A stretch of DNA of 43,005 bases from an uncultured Anaerolineae bacterium (GTDB taxonomy: Bacteria > Chloroflexota > Anaerolineae > J036 > Brachytrichaceae). Below the pieces are notes generated by a model, which worked only from the letters and a program-made list of their open reading frames with translations, ran no database searches and was not told the DNA's origin. Shown piece after piece: positions 33,545 to 40,842 of this stretch (the stretch's first letter is position 1; every line of letters starts with the position of its first letter). Where the stretch lies: assembly GCA_938034415.1 (NCBI GenBank), contig CALHLE010000017.1:1-43005 (forward strand), in the 5' to 3' direction. The position numbers and the translations under genes are program-made.

Positions 33545-35194
33545 ATGTCGGCTAAACCTCTGAAGTGGATACCCATCGGTGGGCTCGGCGAAGTAGGCAA
33601 GAACATGATGATGTTCGAGTACGGCGAGGACATCCTGCTCATAGACGCCGGCATCATGTTCCCCGAGTCCGATATGCTCGGCGTAGACGCCGTGATCCCA
33701 GACTATGGCTTTCTAAAGGAGAAACGCGGTCGAGTGCGCGCGCTCATCATCACGCACGGCCATGAGGATCACACCGGCGCAATTGCTCACGTCGTCCGCG
33801 ACTTTCCCGGCGTGCCGATCTACACCTTGCCGCTCACGCGCGGCCTGCTCGAAGTCAAACTGAAGGATGCCAAGCTGCTCAACCAGACGAAGATTCACAC
33901 CGTTGCCGCCGATGACGAAATCACCATCGGGCCGTTCAAGGTGGAATTCTTCCGCATGTGCCATAGCATCCCCGACAACGTGGGGTTAGGCATCACCACG
34001 CCGGCGGGATTGGTGGTGCACAGCGGCGACTTCAAGTTCGACCACACGCCGGTGGACGGCAAGCCATCGAACTTCGCCAAACTGGCCGAGTTCGCCGGAC
34101 GCAACGTGCTGGCGCTGTTCGCGGACAGCACCAACGCCGAGATTGCCGGCACCACGCCCAGCGAGCGCGCCATCGAGCCGACGTTCGAGCACATCTTCCG
34201 CGATGCGGAAGGCCGCGTGATTGTGGCCACCTTCGCCTCGCTGGTCTCGCGCGTGCAACAGGTGGTGAACGTGTGCGACATCTACGGTCGCAAGCTCGCC
34301 CTGGCCGGCACCAGCATGATCGAGAACGTCAAAATGGCCCAGAAGATGGGCTACCTCGAGATCCCCGACGGCATGCTGATCCGGCTTGAGGAAGCCAACA
34401 AGATGAAGCCCGACAAAGTCGCCATCATGGCCACCGGCACACAAGGCGAACCGAGCGCGGTGCTCGGTCGAATGGCGGTGGGCAAACATCCGGTCCTCAA
34501 CGTCATGCCCGGCGATACGATCGTCATGTCGGCGCACCCCATCCCCGGCAACGAGGAATACATCCACCGCATCATCAACCGCTTGTTTCAAAAGGGCGCG
34601 GAGGTGTTCTACGATCCGGTCGCCAAGGTGCACGTCTCCGGTCACGCCAGCCAGGAAGAGCAGAAGCTTTTGATGAGCTTGATCCGCCCCAAGTACTTCA
34701 TCCCTGTGCATGGCGAGCTGCGCATGTTGAAGGCGCATGCGCGCCTGGCGCATGAGTTGGGCATCTCGCCCGATCGCACCTTCGTGGTCGAGAACGGCAC
34801 GCCGATTGAGTTCGCCAACGGCGAGGCGCGAAAACTGGATCGCATCCCGGGCGGCTACGTGTTCGTGGATGGCAGCGGCGTGGGCGACATCGGCAAAGCG
34901 GTCATCCGCGACCGCGAGGCGCTGGCGCGCGACGGCTTCGTCATCGCCGTGATCCGACGCGACGCAGAAGGCCGGCTGGCCGAGAAGCCGGAGATCATCA
35001 CCCGCGGCTTCGTCTACATGAAAGACTCCGAGCCGCTCTTACAGAGCATGTCCCAGGCCGTCGCCACGGCACTGCGCGACATCACCGGCGCGACCAGCGA
35101 AGGCGCGATCCGCGAACGGGCGACCGACGCGCTCAACCGGCTGATCTACAGCGAGACCAAGCGCCGGCCGATGATCGTCGCCGTCGTCGCTTGA
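33545..35194 (+). CDS. rnj: Ribonuclease J
   Basis: This metallo-beta-lactamase/beta-CASP RNase has endo- and 5'-3' exonuclease activity in mRNA decay and rRNA maturation. At 549 residues it is the usual length. The zinc motif is THGHEDHTG (His71, His73, Asp75, His76). Further motifs are HSIPDNVGLGITTPAGLVVHSGDFKFDHTP, LFADSTNAE, beta-CASP IMATGTQGEPSAVLGRMA, VMSAHPIPGNE, VHVSGHASQEEQKLL and PVHGELRMLKAHA. All catalytic ligands are present. The start ATG 33545 gives the family start MSAKPLKWIPIGGLGEVGKNMM; TTGCATTAGA lies directly in front of it, as also before the penicillin acylase ATG. It ends 14 bases before the convergent FHA regulator. Confidence 0.96.
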   Translation: MSAKPLKWIPIGGLGEVGKNMMMFEYGEDILLIDAGIMFPESDMLGVDAVIPDYGFLKEKRGRVRALIITHGHEDHTGAIAHVVRDFPGVPIYTLPLTRGLLEVKLKDAKLLNQTKIHTVAADDEITIGPFKVEFFRMCHSIPDNVGLGITTPAGLVVHSGDFKFDHTPVDGKPSNFAKLAEFAGRNVLALFADSTNAEIAGTTPSERAIEPTFEHIFRDAEGRVIVATFASLVSRVQQVVNVCDIYGRKLALAGTSMIENVKMAQKMGYLEIPDGMLIRLEEANKMKPDKVAIMATGTQGEPSAVLGRMAVGKHPVLNVMPGDTIVMSAHPIPGNEEYIHRIINRLFQKGAEVFYDPVAKVHVSGHASQEEQKLLMSLIRPKYFIPVHGELRMLKAHARLAHELGISPDRTFVVENGTPIEFANGEARKLDRIPGGYVFVDGSGVGDIGKAVIRDREALARDGFVIAVIRRDAEGRLAEKPEIITRGFVYMKDSEPLLQSMSQAVATALRDITGATSEGAIRERATDALNRLIYSETKRRPMIVAVVA

Positions 35195-35208
35195 ACGCCG
35201 ACAAGCTT

Positions 35209-35937
35209 CTATTCGCCCGCCCCTGCGCTCATGCCTTTGGGGAAGAGAACTACGCCGAGTCCGTTGCGGATGATCAGGTAGCGCGGCTGAGATGGGTTCG
35301 GCTCGATCTTGCGGCGCACGCGATGGATCAGCTCATGCAAGTTATCTCTGTGGCGCCGCGCGCCCCATACGGCCTGAATCACCGTCTCGTAATCGCACAC
35401 GTCGTTGGCGCGTTGCATGAGATACTTCATCAGGCGGTACTCGGTGCGCGAGAGGAAAGCTGGCAGCCGCTTGCCGTCGCGCCACACCTCCGCGCCGGGA
35501 CCGATCCATAAGCCGACCTGCGTAGCCGGCAACTCAGCCGGTTGGGCTGACAGCGCAGCGCGCAACGCGACATCAGCCCCATCCTCTGCCTGCATGGTGT
35601 CGCCAAGATAGCAAAACACAACGTCGAACGAATCGCCTATCCGGATACAGTCGCCGCTCGATAACTTGACCTTTTCTTTGTGCAGCAAACGGCCGTTCAC
35701 GGTCGTGCCGTTGCGGCTGTAATCCTCTATGAACCATGCGCCATCCTCGAACACCAGGCGGGCATGTTCACGCGAAGCACGCAGGTCATCGGGGGGAAGC
35801 TGGATGTCGTGCGGGTCAAGTGCGCCGCGACCGATGCGCACAACGGGTGCGCGCAGGATATAGCGCTCATTAGAGCGCGTACTCGATAGCAACAGCGCCG
35901 TTTGCAGTGACGGAACGTGGCTCGACGACACGCTCAT
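35209..35937 (-). CDS. FHA domain fused to an OmpR-type winged helix: putative phospho-responsive transcription regulator
   Basis: The 242-residue protein has two domains. Residues about 12-110 are a forkhead-associated domain with the phosphothreonine-binding residues in place: RIGRG (34-38), SREH (55-58), SRNGT (74-78) and NG (81-82). Residues about 143-235 are an OmpR/PhoB-like winged helix (VWRDGKRLPAFLSRTEYRLMKYLMQRAND, HRDNLHELIHRVRRKIEPNP, RYLIIRNGLGVVL). No receiver domain is present, so control is likely by threonine-phosphorylated partners, perhaps a Ser/Thr kinase encoded elsewhere. It is divergent from the deaminase-CYTH fusion across 64 bases, so the obvious candidate target is that promoter or its own. 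A TAGAAT -10 box ends 8 bases before the ATG. Confidence 0.88.
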   Translation of the reverse strand: MSVSSSHVPSLQTALLLSSTRSNERYILRAPVVRIGRGALDPHDIQLPPDDLRASREHARLVFEDGAWFIEDYSRNGTTVNGRLLHKEKVKLSSGDCIRIGDSFDVVFCYLGDTMQAEDGADVALRAALSAQPAELPATQVGLWIGPGAEVWRDGKRLPAFLSRTEYRLMKYLMQRANDVCDYETVIQAVWGARRHRDNLHELIHRVRRKIEPNPSQPRYLIIRNGLGVVLFPKGMSAGAGE

Positions 35938-35945
35938 ATGCCGTA

Positions 35946-35951
35946 ATTCTA
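35946..35951 (-). promoter_or_regulatory. Candidate -10 box (TAGAAT) for the FHA regulator gene
   Basis: On the minus strand TAGAAT ends 8 bases before ATG 35937, so the mRNA is predicted to be leaderless. Confidence 0.5.
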
Positions 35952-35989
35952 CGTGCTTTCTAAGTTCGCGCAGGGCGTCTTGGCTGTGC

Positions 35990-35995
35990 TATAAC
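35990..35995 (+). promoter_or_regulatory. Candidate -10 box (TATAAC) for the deaminase-CYTH gene
   Basis: TATAAC ends 6 bases before ATG 36002, predicting transcription from the start codon itself. It faces away from the FHA regulator -10 box 38 bases to the left. Confidence 0.5.
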
Positions 35996-36001
35996 CGCCC
36001 C

Positions 36002-37984
36002 ATGCAGCAAGCCGACATTCTGCTCACCGGCGGGATCGTCATCACCATGGACGAAGCCTGCCATCAACACCCCAACGGCGCCGTCGCCATTCGCGGCGAT
36101 ACGATCGTCGCCGTCGGCGACGCCGACGCAATCGCGGCTGCCTACACCGCCAGCGAAGTGATTGACTGCTCAGGCTGCTGCATTATGCCCGGCCTGATCA
36201 ACTGTCACACCCACACGCCGATGACGCTGCTGCGCGGTCTGGCCGACGACCTGCGACTGGACGTATGGCTATATGGTTACATGCTGCCGGTCGAGCGCAA
36301 GTTCGTCTCGCCGGAGTTCGTGGCGCTGGGCGCGCGCCTGGCTTGCGCCGAGATGATCCGCAGCGGGGTGACCTGCGTGAACGACATGTACTACTTCGAG
36401 GAGACCATCGCGCAGACCATTGCCGAGGTCGGCCTGCGGGCGCTGTGTTCGCAGACCATTATGCAGTTCCCCACGCCCGACGCATCCAGCGCGGATGAGA
36501 GTTTGGAGTTCACCGAAGCGTTCATCCGCAAGTGGAAGGGGCATCCGCTGATCACGCCGGTGATCGCGCCACATGCGCCCTACACCTGCAGCGGCCCGCT
36601 CATGCGCGCTTGCGCCGAGATCGCCATCAAATACGACGTGCCGTTGCACATTCACATTAGTGAGACCTTCCAAGAGGTAGAAGACAGCCGTCGCGAACAC
36701 GGCATGCCGGTGGTCAACTGGGTCAAGAAGAACGGCGTGCTAGAGGCCAAGGTGATCGCCGCGCACTGCGTGGCCATAGACGCCGGTGAGATGCGCACGC
36801 TGCGCAACGCCGGCGCAACGGTAGCGCACAATCCCTCGGCCAACCTCAAGTTGGCCAGCGGCATCGCCAACGTCGCCCAGATGTTGAAGACCGGCCTCAA
36901 CGTCGGCATCGGCACCGACGGCCCGGCCAGCAACAACGACCTCGACCACTTCGAGGAGATGCGGCTGGCAGCGCTGTTGGCTAAAGGCAGCACGCGCGAT
37001 CCGGTCGCCGTGCCGGCGCGCACGGCGATGTTGATGGCGACGCGCATGGGCGCACACGCGCTGCACATCGGCCAGATCACCGGTTCCCTCGAAGTCGGCA
37101 AGCGCGCCGATGTCATCGTGCTGGAGCTGCGCCGGCTGCACAGCACGCCGCAGTATTCCAGCATCGCAGCCGGCAGCGACGCCATCTACACACAGATCGT
37201 GTATTCCAGCAAAGCCAGCGACGTGCGCGATGTGTTCGTGAACGGCAAGCCGCTGATGCGCAATCGCGCGCTGCTCACCCTGGACGAGGCTGCGATTGAA
37301 ACCGAAGCCAACCGGCTGGCGCAACAGATCCACACCTTCCTCATGGCGCGCGAAAGCGATGTGCTGCGTAAGCTCGCGGCGATCGGCGGCGTGCAGCAAG
37401 AGGAATCGTTCGAGGTGCAGGTGAAAGCTCGCATCAGCGACCCGCAGCCGATTATCGAGGTGATCAACGGCGGCGAGATCAACGTGGTGCGCCACGTGCA
37501 CTACCGCCAATACGACACCTACTTCTTCTTCCAGGACGAGCCATCACGCCTGCGCTATCGCGAAGACGAGCGCGTGGACGCGCACGGCAACGTGGTCGGC
37601 AGCCGTTACCGCCTGACGCTGGTGAGCGGCCAGAGCGAGCGCGAATACCCCCATTCCATCTTGCTCAGCCGCGTGCGCTTCATGTCGCCGGCCGATCGCA
37701 GCCTGCGCTTCTATCGCGAGTACTTCAAGCCAGCGCGCGAGGTGCAAGTTGAGAAGGATCGCCTGCGCTGGGAAGTGTTCTACGACGACGAGGAGCTGTT
37801 CATCAACATAGACCGCATGGTCAATCCGGCGCACGACGGCTACTTCCTGGAGATTAAAAGCCGCACCTGGAGCAAGCGCGATGCCGAGCGCAAAGCCGCT
37901 GTGATCGGTAAGCTACTGGCGCGCTTCGGCGTGAGCGACGACGCCGTGCTACGGCAGGAATACGTGCAGATTGCGCAGGCATGA
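36002..37984 (+). CDS. Amidohydrolase (SAH/MTA/adenosine deaminase-like) fused to a C-terminal CYTH (triphosphate tunnel) domain
   Basis: A single 660-residue frame joins two domains. Residues 1-430 are an amidohydrolase of the SAH/5'-methylthioadenosine deaminase (MtaD/TrzA-like) group. Metal ligands are His69 and His71 (INCHTHTP), His218 (PLHIHISE), His255 and Asp306 (GIGTDGPASNN), with catalytic Glu221. Family members of this length alone have about 430-450 residues. After a helical linker (about 430-465), residues 468-660 show CYTH features. These are EVQVKAR (471-477; the usual ExExK reads ExQxK), YRQYDTYFF, RLRYRED, YRLTLVSG, RLRWEVFYDDEELFINIDRM and GYFLEIKSRTW, then an aliphatic helix and EYVQIA. 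CYTH domains hydrolyse tripolyphosphate or thiamine triphosphate, or make cAMP. The fusion is not a frameshift artefact. Its function is unknown. Confidence 0.88.
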   Translation: MQQADILLTGGIVITMDEACHQHPNGAVAIRGDTIVAVGDADAIAAAYTASEVIDCSGCCIMPGLINCHTHTPMTLLRGLADDLRLDVWLYGYMLPVERKFVSPEFVALGARLACAEMIRSGVTCVNDMYYFEETIAQTIAEVGLRALCSQTIMQFPTPDASSADESLEFTEAFIRKWKGHPLITPVIAPHAPYTCSGPLMRACAEIAIKYDVPLHIHISETFQEVEDSRREHGMPVVNWVKKNGVLEAKVIAAHCVAIDAGEMRTLRNAGATVAHNPSANLKLASGIANVAQMLKTGLNVGIGTDGPASNNDLDHFEEMRLAALLAKGSTRDPVAVPARTAMLMATRMGAHALHIGQITGSLEVGKRADVIVLELRRLHSTPQYSSIAAGSDAIYTQIVYSSKASDVRDVFVNGKPLMRNRALLTLDEAAIETEANRLAQQIHTFLMARESDVLRKLAAIGGVQQEESFEVQVKARISDPQPIIEVINGGEINVVRHVHYRQYDTYFFFQDEPSRLRYREDERVDAHGNVVGSRYRLTLVSGQSEREYPHSILLSRVRFMSPADRSLRFYREYFKPAREVQVEKDRLRWEVFYDDEELFINIDRMVNPAHDGYFLEIKSRTWSKRDAERKAAVIGKLLARFGVSDDAVLRQEYVQIAQA

Positions 37985-38018
37985 CTATCGGGCACGGCCA
38001 TGACTGTCAGGCACGGCT
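37981..38018 (+). repeat. 19-bp imperfect tandem repeat over the deaminase-CYTH stop codon
   Basis: ATGACTATCGGGCACGGCC is followed immediately by ATGACTGTCAGGCACGGCT, 16 of 19 positions identical. The first unit contains the TGA stop (37982-37984). After it comes TATGATAG, which could serve as a -10 box for the next gene. Confidence 0.6.
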
Positions 38019-38059
38019 ATGATAGAGGTCGTAGTTGTAGTGGTTGTAAAGGAGGTTCA

Positions 38060-38344
38060 ATGACTAAGCTAAACGAGGCACAGATTCAGGAACGGTTGGC
38101 GCAAGCCGAGGGCTGGCGCTTGAACGAGGCCGGCGAGATCACCAAGACCTACACCTTCAGCGGCTTTCCACAGTCGCTCATGTTTACCACCGCTGTAGGC
38201 GTGCTGGCCGAAGCGGCGCAGCACCACCCCGACATCACGATCAAGTGGAACAAGGTGACGCTGGCGCTGACCACGCATGACGCCGGCGGCCTGACCGACA
38301 AGGACTTTGACCTGGCCCGGCAGATTGACGCGCTGCCGCATTGA
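38060..38344 (+). CDS. phhB: 4a-hydroxytetrahydrobiopterin dehydratase (pterin-4-alpha-carbinolamine dehydratase)
   Basis: The 94-residue enzyme dehydrates 4a-hydroxytetrahydrobiopterin during pterin recycling. The signature EAAQHHPDITIKWNKVTLALTTHDAGGLT matches the PCD pattern, with the catalytic His-His-Pro and a later Trp and His. The length is typical. ATG 38060 was chosen over upstream codons because a full AAAGGAGG sits about 5 bases ahead and the protein then starts MTKLNEAQIQERL as in the family. No aromatic amino acid hydroxylase is in the window; many bacteria carry PCD for molybdopterin-related or other roles. It is followed by a hairpin terminator. Confidence 0.93.
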   Translation: MTKLNEAQIQERLAQAEGWRLNEAGEITKTYTFSGFPQSLMFTTAVGVLAEAAQHHPDITIKWNKVTLALTTHDAGGLTDKDFDLARQIDALPH

Positions 38345-38360
38345 GCACATGTCATCAAGT

Positions 38361-38383
38361 GGGCGAAGGCACTGCCTTCGCCC
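38361..38383. terminator. Hairpin between phhB and proS, probable bidirectional terminator
   Basis: GGGCGAAGGC and GCCTTCGCCC pair perfectly over 10 bp around an ACT loop, 16 bases past the phhB stop and 40 bases before the end of the convergent proS. There is no T tract, so termination efficiency is uncertain. Confidence 0.6.
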
Positions 38384-38423
38384 ATCCTGCCTGTCCGCCC
38401 GTTCGAACGCCCGCGCAGCGCAA

Positions 38424-39854
38424 TTAATACGACTTCCCGATCAGCGCGCGCTCACGCACCTTTCTGCCGCTGACCACGCAGACCCATTCGCCTTCCGGCT
38501 GGTCAAGCGGGAAGTTTAAGCTCTTGGCCGTCAGCTCCTCGCGGATGCGCTCATCGTTCCTCGGGTTGTCCTCCAGCGGCGCAAGCGCCCAGCCGTCCTG
38601 CACAGCCTCCTTCACCTCGTCCCAGGTGAAGCACTCGCGGATGTTGCTGTTTTGGAACGCCTCCGCTTGCTGAAGCAGCGAGGCGTGGATCTCCGGCAAC
38701 AAGGCATGGATGCGCTCGGCCAGGCCATCCTGCGATACGAACGCCTTGCCGGCCTTGCCGGGCGCGTCGCGTCGGGCCAGCGCCACGCTGTGGTTCGCCA
38801 CGTCCTTCGGGCCGATCTCAACGCGCACCGGCACGCCGCGCATCTCCCAGTCGTTGAACTTGAAGCCCGGCGTCTCGTCGCGGTCGTCCAGCTTCACGCG
38901 CAGCCCCGATGCCTTGAGCGACTTGTAAAGTTGATCGGCGACGGGCATGACCTGCGACTTCTCCGCATCGTTTTTGAAGATCGGCACGATCACAACCTGA
39001 ATCGGCGCGATCTTCGGCGGCAGGCGCAAGCCCTGGTCGTCGCCGTGCACCATGATCACCGCGCCGAGCAAGCGCCAGCTTAGGCCCCATGAGGTCGTCC
39101 AGCAATACTTCTCGGTGTTGTCGCGGTCCAGGTATTTGATCTCGAACGCCCGGGCGAAGTTCTGGCCGAGGTCGTGGCTGGTGCAGCTCTGCAGCGAACG
39201 CTTGTCGCCCATCATGCTTTCGATGGAGAAGGTGTTGATCGCGCCGGCGAAGCGCTCGTTAATGCTCTTGCGCCCGCGGAAGCCGGGCAGCGCGCAGTCC
39301 TCGCGCATGTGAGCGTAATACACATTGAGCATGCGCAGCACTTCTTCCAGCGCCTCTTCGTGGGTGGCGTGCGCGGTGTGCCCTTCTTGCCAGTAGAACT
39401 CCATCGTGCGCAGGAAGGGCTTCGTGCGTTTCTCCCAGCGCACCACGCTGTTCCAGCAGTTGATCAGCACCGGCAGATCGCGGTAGCTTTTGATCCACTG
39501 CGAATAGGAGTAGCCGATGATCGTCTCGCTGGTGGGCCGCACGACGAGCGGCTCCTCCAGCGCCTCGCCGCCGCCGTGGGTGACCACGGCCAGCTCCGGC
39601 GCGAACCCTTCAACGTGGTGCGCTTCCTTCTGCAGGAAGCTCATCGGGATGAACAGCGGGAAGGCAGCATTGACGTGACCGGTGTCTTTGAAGCGCTTAT
39701 CCAAATAGTCGCGCATGTGCTCGTAGATCGTCCAACCATAGGGCTTGACGACGATGCAGCCGCGCACCGGTGCGTAGTCGGCCAAGTCCGCTTCGCGGAT
39801 AATGTCGAGGTACCATTCCGAGAAGTCCTGAGAACGAGGGGTGATCTTTGCCAT
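38424..39854 (-). CDS. proS: Proline--tRNA ligase, archaeal/eukaryotic type
   Basis: This class II synthetase charges tRNA-Pro. At 476 residues it matches the shorter ProS type without the bacterial editing insertion. It starts MAKITPRSQDFSEWYLDIIREADLADYAPVRG, as in archaeal-type enzymes. Motif 1 lies near LVVRPTSETIIGYSYSQWI. Motif 2 is VVRWEKRTKPFLRTMEFYWQEGHTAH, and motif 3 is MVHGDDQGLRLPPKIAPIQVVIVPI. The C-terminal extension ends in Tyr (IGKSY), typical of that class. ATG 39854 was preferred over one 11 codons upstream because family members begin at this Met. A TATAAT promoter 138 bases upstream implies a long leader. I saw no T-box signature in it. Confidence 0.95.
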   Translation of the reverse strand: MAKITPRSQDFSEWYLDIIREADLADYAPVRGCIVVKPYGWTIYEHMRDYLDKRFKDTGHVNAAFPLFIPMSFLQKEAHHVEGFAPELAVVTHGGGEALEEPLVVRPTSETIIGYSYSQWIKSYRDLPVLINCWNSVVRWEKRTKPFLRTMEFYWQEGHTAHATHEEALEEVLRMLNVYYAHMREDCALPGFRGRKSINERFAGAINTFSIESMMGDKRSLQSCTSHDLGQNFARAFEIKYLDRDNTEKYCWTTSWGLSWRLLGAVIMVHGDDQGLRLPPKIAPIQVVIVPIFKNDAEKSQVMPVADQLYKSLKASGLRVKLDDRDETPGFKFNDWEMRGVPVRVEIGPKDVANHSVALARRDAPGKAGKAFVSQDGLAERIHALLPEIHASLLQQAEAFQNSNIRECFTWDEVKEAVQDGWALAPLEDNPRNDERIREELTAKSLNFPLDQPEGEWVCVVSGRKVRERALIGKSY

Positions 39855-39992
39855 TTTGTGTTGACGACTGCCAAATGAAGGCGACAAAAGGAGAGCCGGG
39901 CACCCGTCGCGCAGGGCGCCGGAGTCAGACAGCAGGCGAGGCCGGGAATCGGACGGCCGGTGTCACTGAACTGTCCATGTGAGCCGCGGGAG

Positions 39993-40022
39993 ATTATAGC
40001 GGTCACGCAGTCGTCGGGTCGA
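39993..40022 (-). promoter_or_regulatory. Promoter of proS with long leader
   Basis: On the minus strand TCGACC (40022-40017, 4 of 6 of TTGACA) precedes a perfect TATAAT (39998-39993) by 18 bases. The -35 lies within the end of the ABC permease gene. The leader to ATG 39854 is about 130 nt, the longest in the window, and holds a short GC-rich hairpin (GGCCG/CGGCC). Confidence 0.55.
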
Positions 40023-40842
40023 GCGCGTCGCGCAGCCCATCACCCAACAAGTTGAAGCCGAGCACGGCCAGGGCGATAGCCGCGCCGGCGAACACCGACG
40101 GCCAGGGATTGGTCTGAATGAAGCCGTAGGTTGAAGATAGGATGTTGCCCCACGACGGCGCCGGCGGCTGGATGCCGAGGCCGAGGTAGCTCAGCGCGGC
40201 CTCGATCAATATAGCGGCGGCGATGGTGAGCGAGGTTTGCACGACGAGCGGCGCGGCAATGTTGGGCAGAATGTGTCGCCACGTGATCGCAATCGGCGGC
40301 ACGCCCAACGCGCGCGCCGCCTCGACGTACAACAATTCGCGCGTCGCCAGAGTTGAACTGCGCGCCAACCGGGCGAAGGTCGGCAAGTTGACAATCGCAA
40401 TGGCCAGGATAACGTTGCTCAGCGCTGTACCCATCACCGCCAAGATGGCGATGGCCAGCAGCACTGCTGGGAAGGCCAGCAACACATCCATCAGGCTCAT
40501 CAACAGCGTGTCCGCCCAACCGCCGCGGTAGCCAGCGACCAGTCCGATGATCACACCAATGACCAGCGAGCCGGCGACGGACAACACGCTCACCTGGAGC
40601 GACGGCATCGCGCCGTGCAGGATGCGGCTGAGCACATCGCGCCCGAAGTCGTCCGTGCCGAGGACATGCGCGGCGCTGGGGGGCTTCAGCCGCAAGCTCA
40701 TTTTTTGCGCCGTGGGGCTGTAGGGCGAGAGCACCGGGCCGAGCACGGCCATTAGCACGAACAAAGTCACCAACGCCGCACCAATGATGAATTGTGGGCT
40801 GCGGATGGCGCGGTAGAGCGCACGGCGAAGGGGCGAATTCAT
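40003..40842 (-). CDS. Peptide/nickel-type ABC transporter permease, DppC/OppC family
   Basis: The 279-residue inner-membrane permease has an N-terminal segment (FIIGAALVTLFVLMAVLGPVL), the OppC-type periplasmic lead-in (HVLGTDDFGRDVLSRILHGA), then five further helices. The cytoplasmic EAA loop is YVEAARALGVPPIAITWRHILPN, which docks to the ATPase. It pairs with the DppB-like protein encoded immediately upstream, whose stop its ATG overlaps by four bases. Substrates of this class are oligopeptides, dipeptides, nickel or sugars. No ATPase gene follows in the window, since transcription turns into the proS promoter, so the nucleotide-binding subunits must be elsewhere. Confidence 0.94.
   Translation of the reverse strand: MNSPLRRALYRAIRSPQFIIGAALVTLFVLMAVLGPVLSPYSPTAQKMSLRLKPPSAAHVLGTDDFGRDVLSRILHGAMPSLQVSVLSVAGSLVIGVIIGLVAGYRGGWADTLLMSLMDVLLAFPAVLLAIAILAVMGTALSNVILAIAIVNLPTFARLARSSTLATRELLYVEAARALGVPPIAITWRHILPNIAAPLVVQTSLTIAAAILIEAALSYLGLGIQPPAPSWGNILSSTYGFIQTNPWPSVFAGAAIALAVLGFNLLGDGLRDALDPTTA

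Noticed and set aside
37403-37984. Class IV adenylate cyclase activity of the CYTH part
   Set aside because: The fold resembles CyaB, but most CYTH proteins are triphosphatases and the ExExK motif is altered, so cyclase activity is not claimed.
39855-39992. T-box riboswitch in the long proS leader
   Set aside because: No T-box consensus (AGGGTGGNACCGCG-like) or following terminator was visible; only a short GC hairpin.
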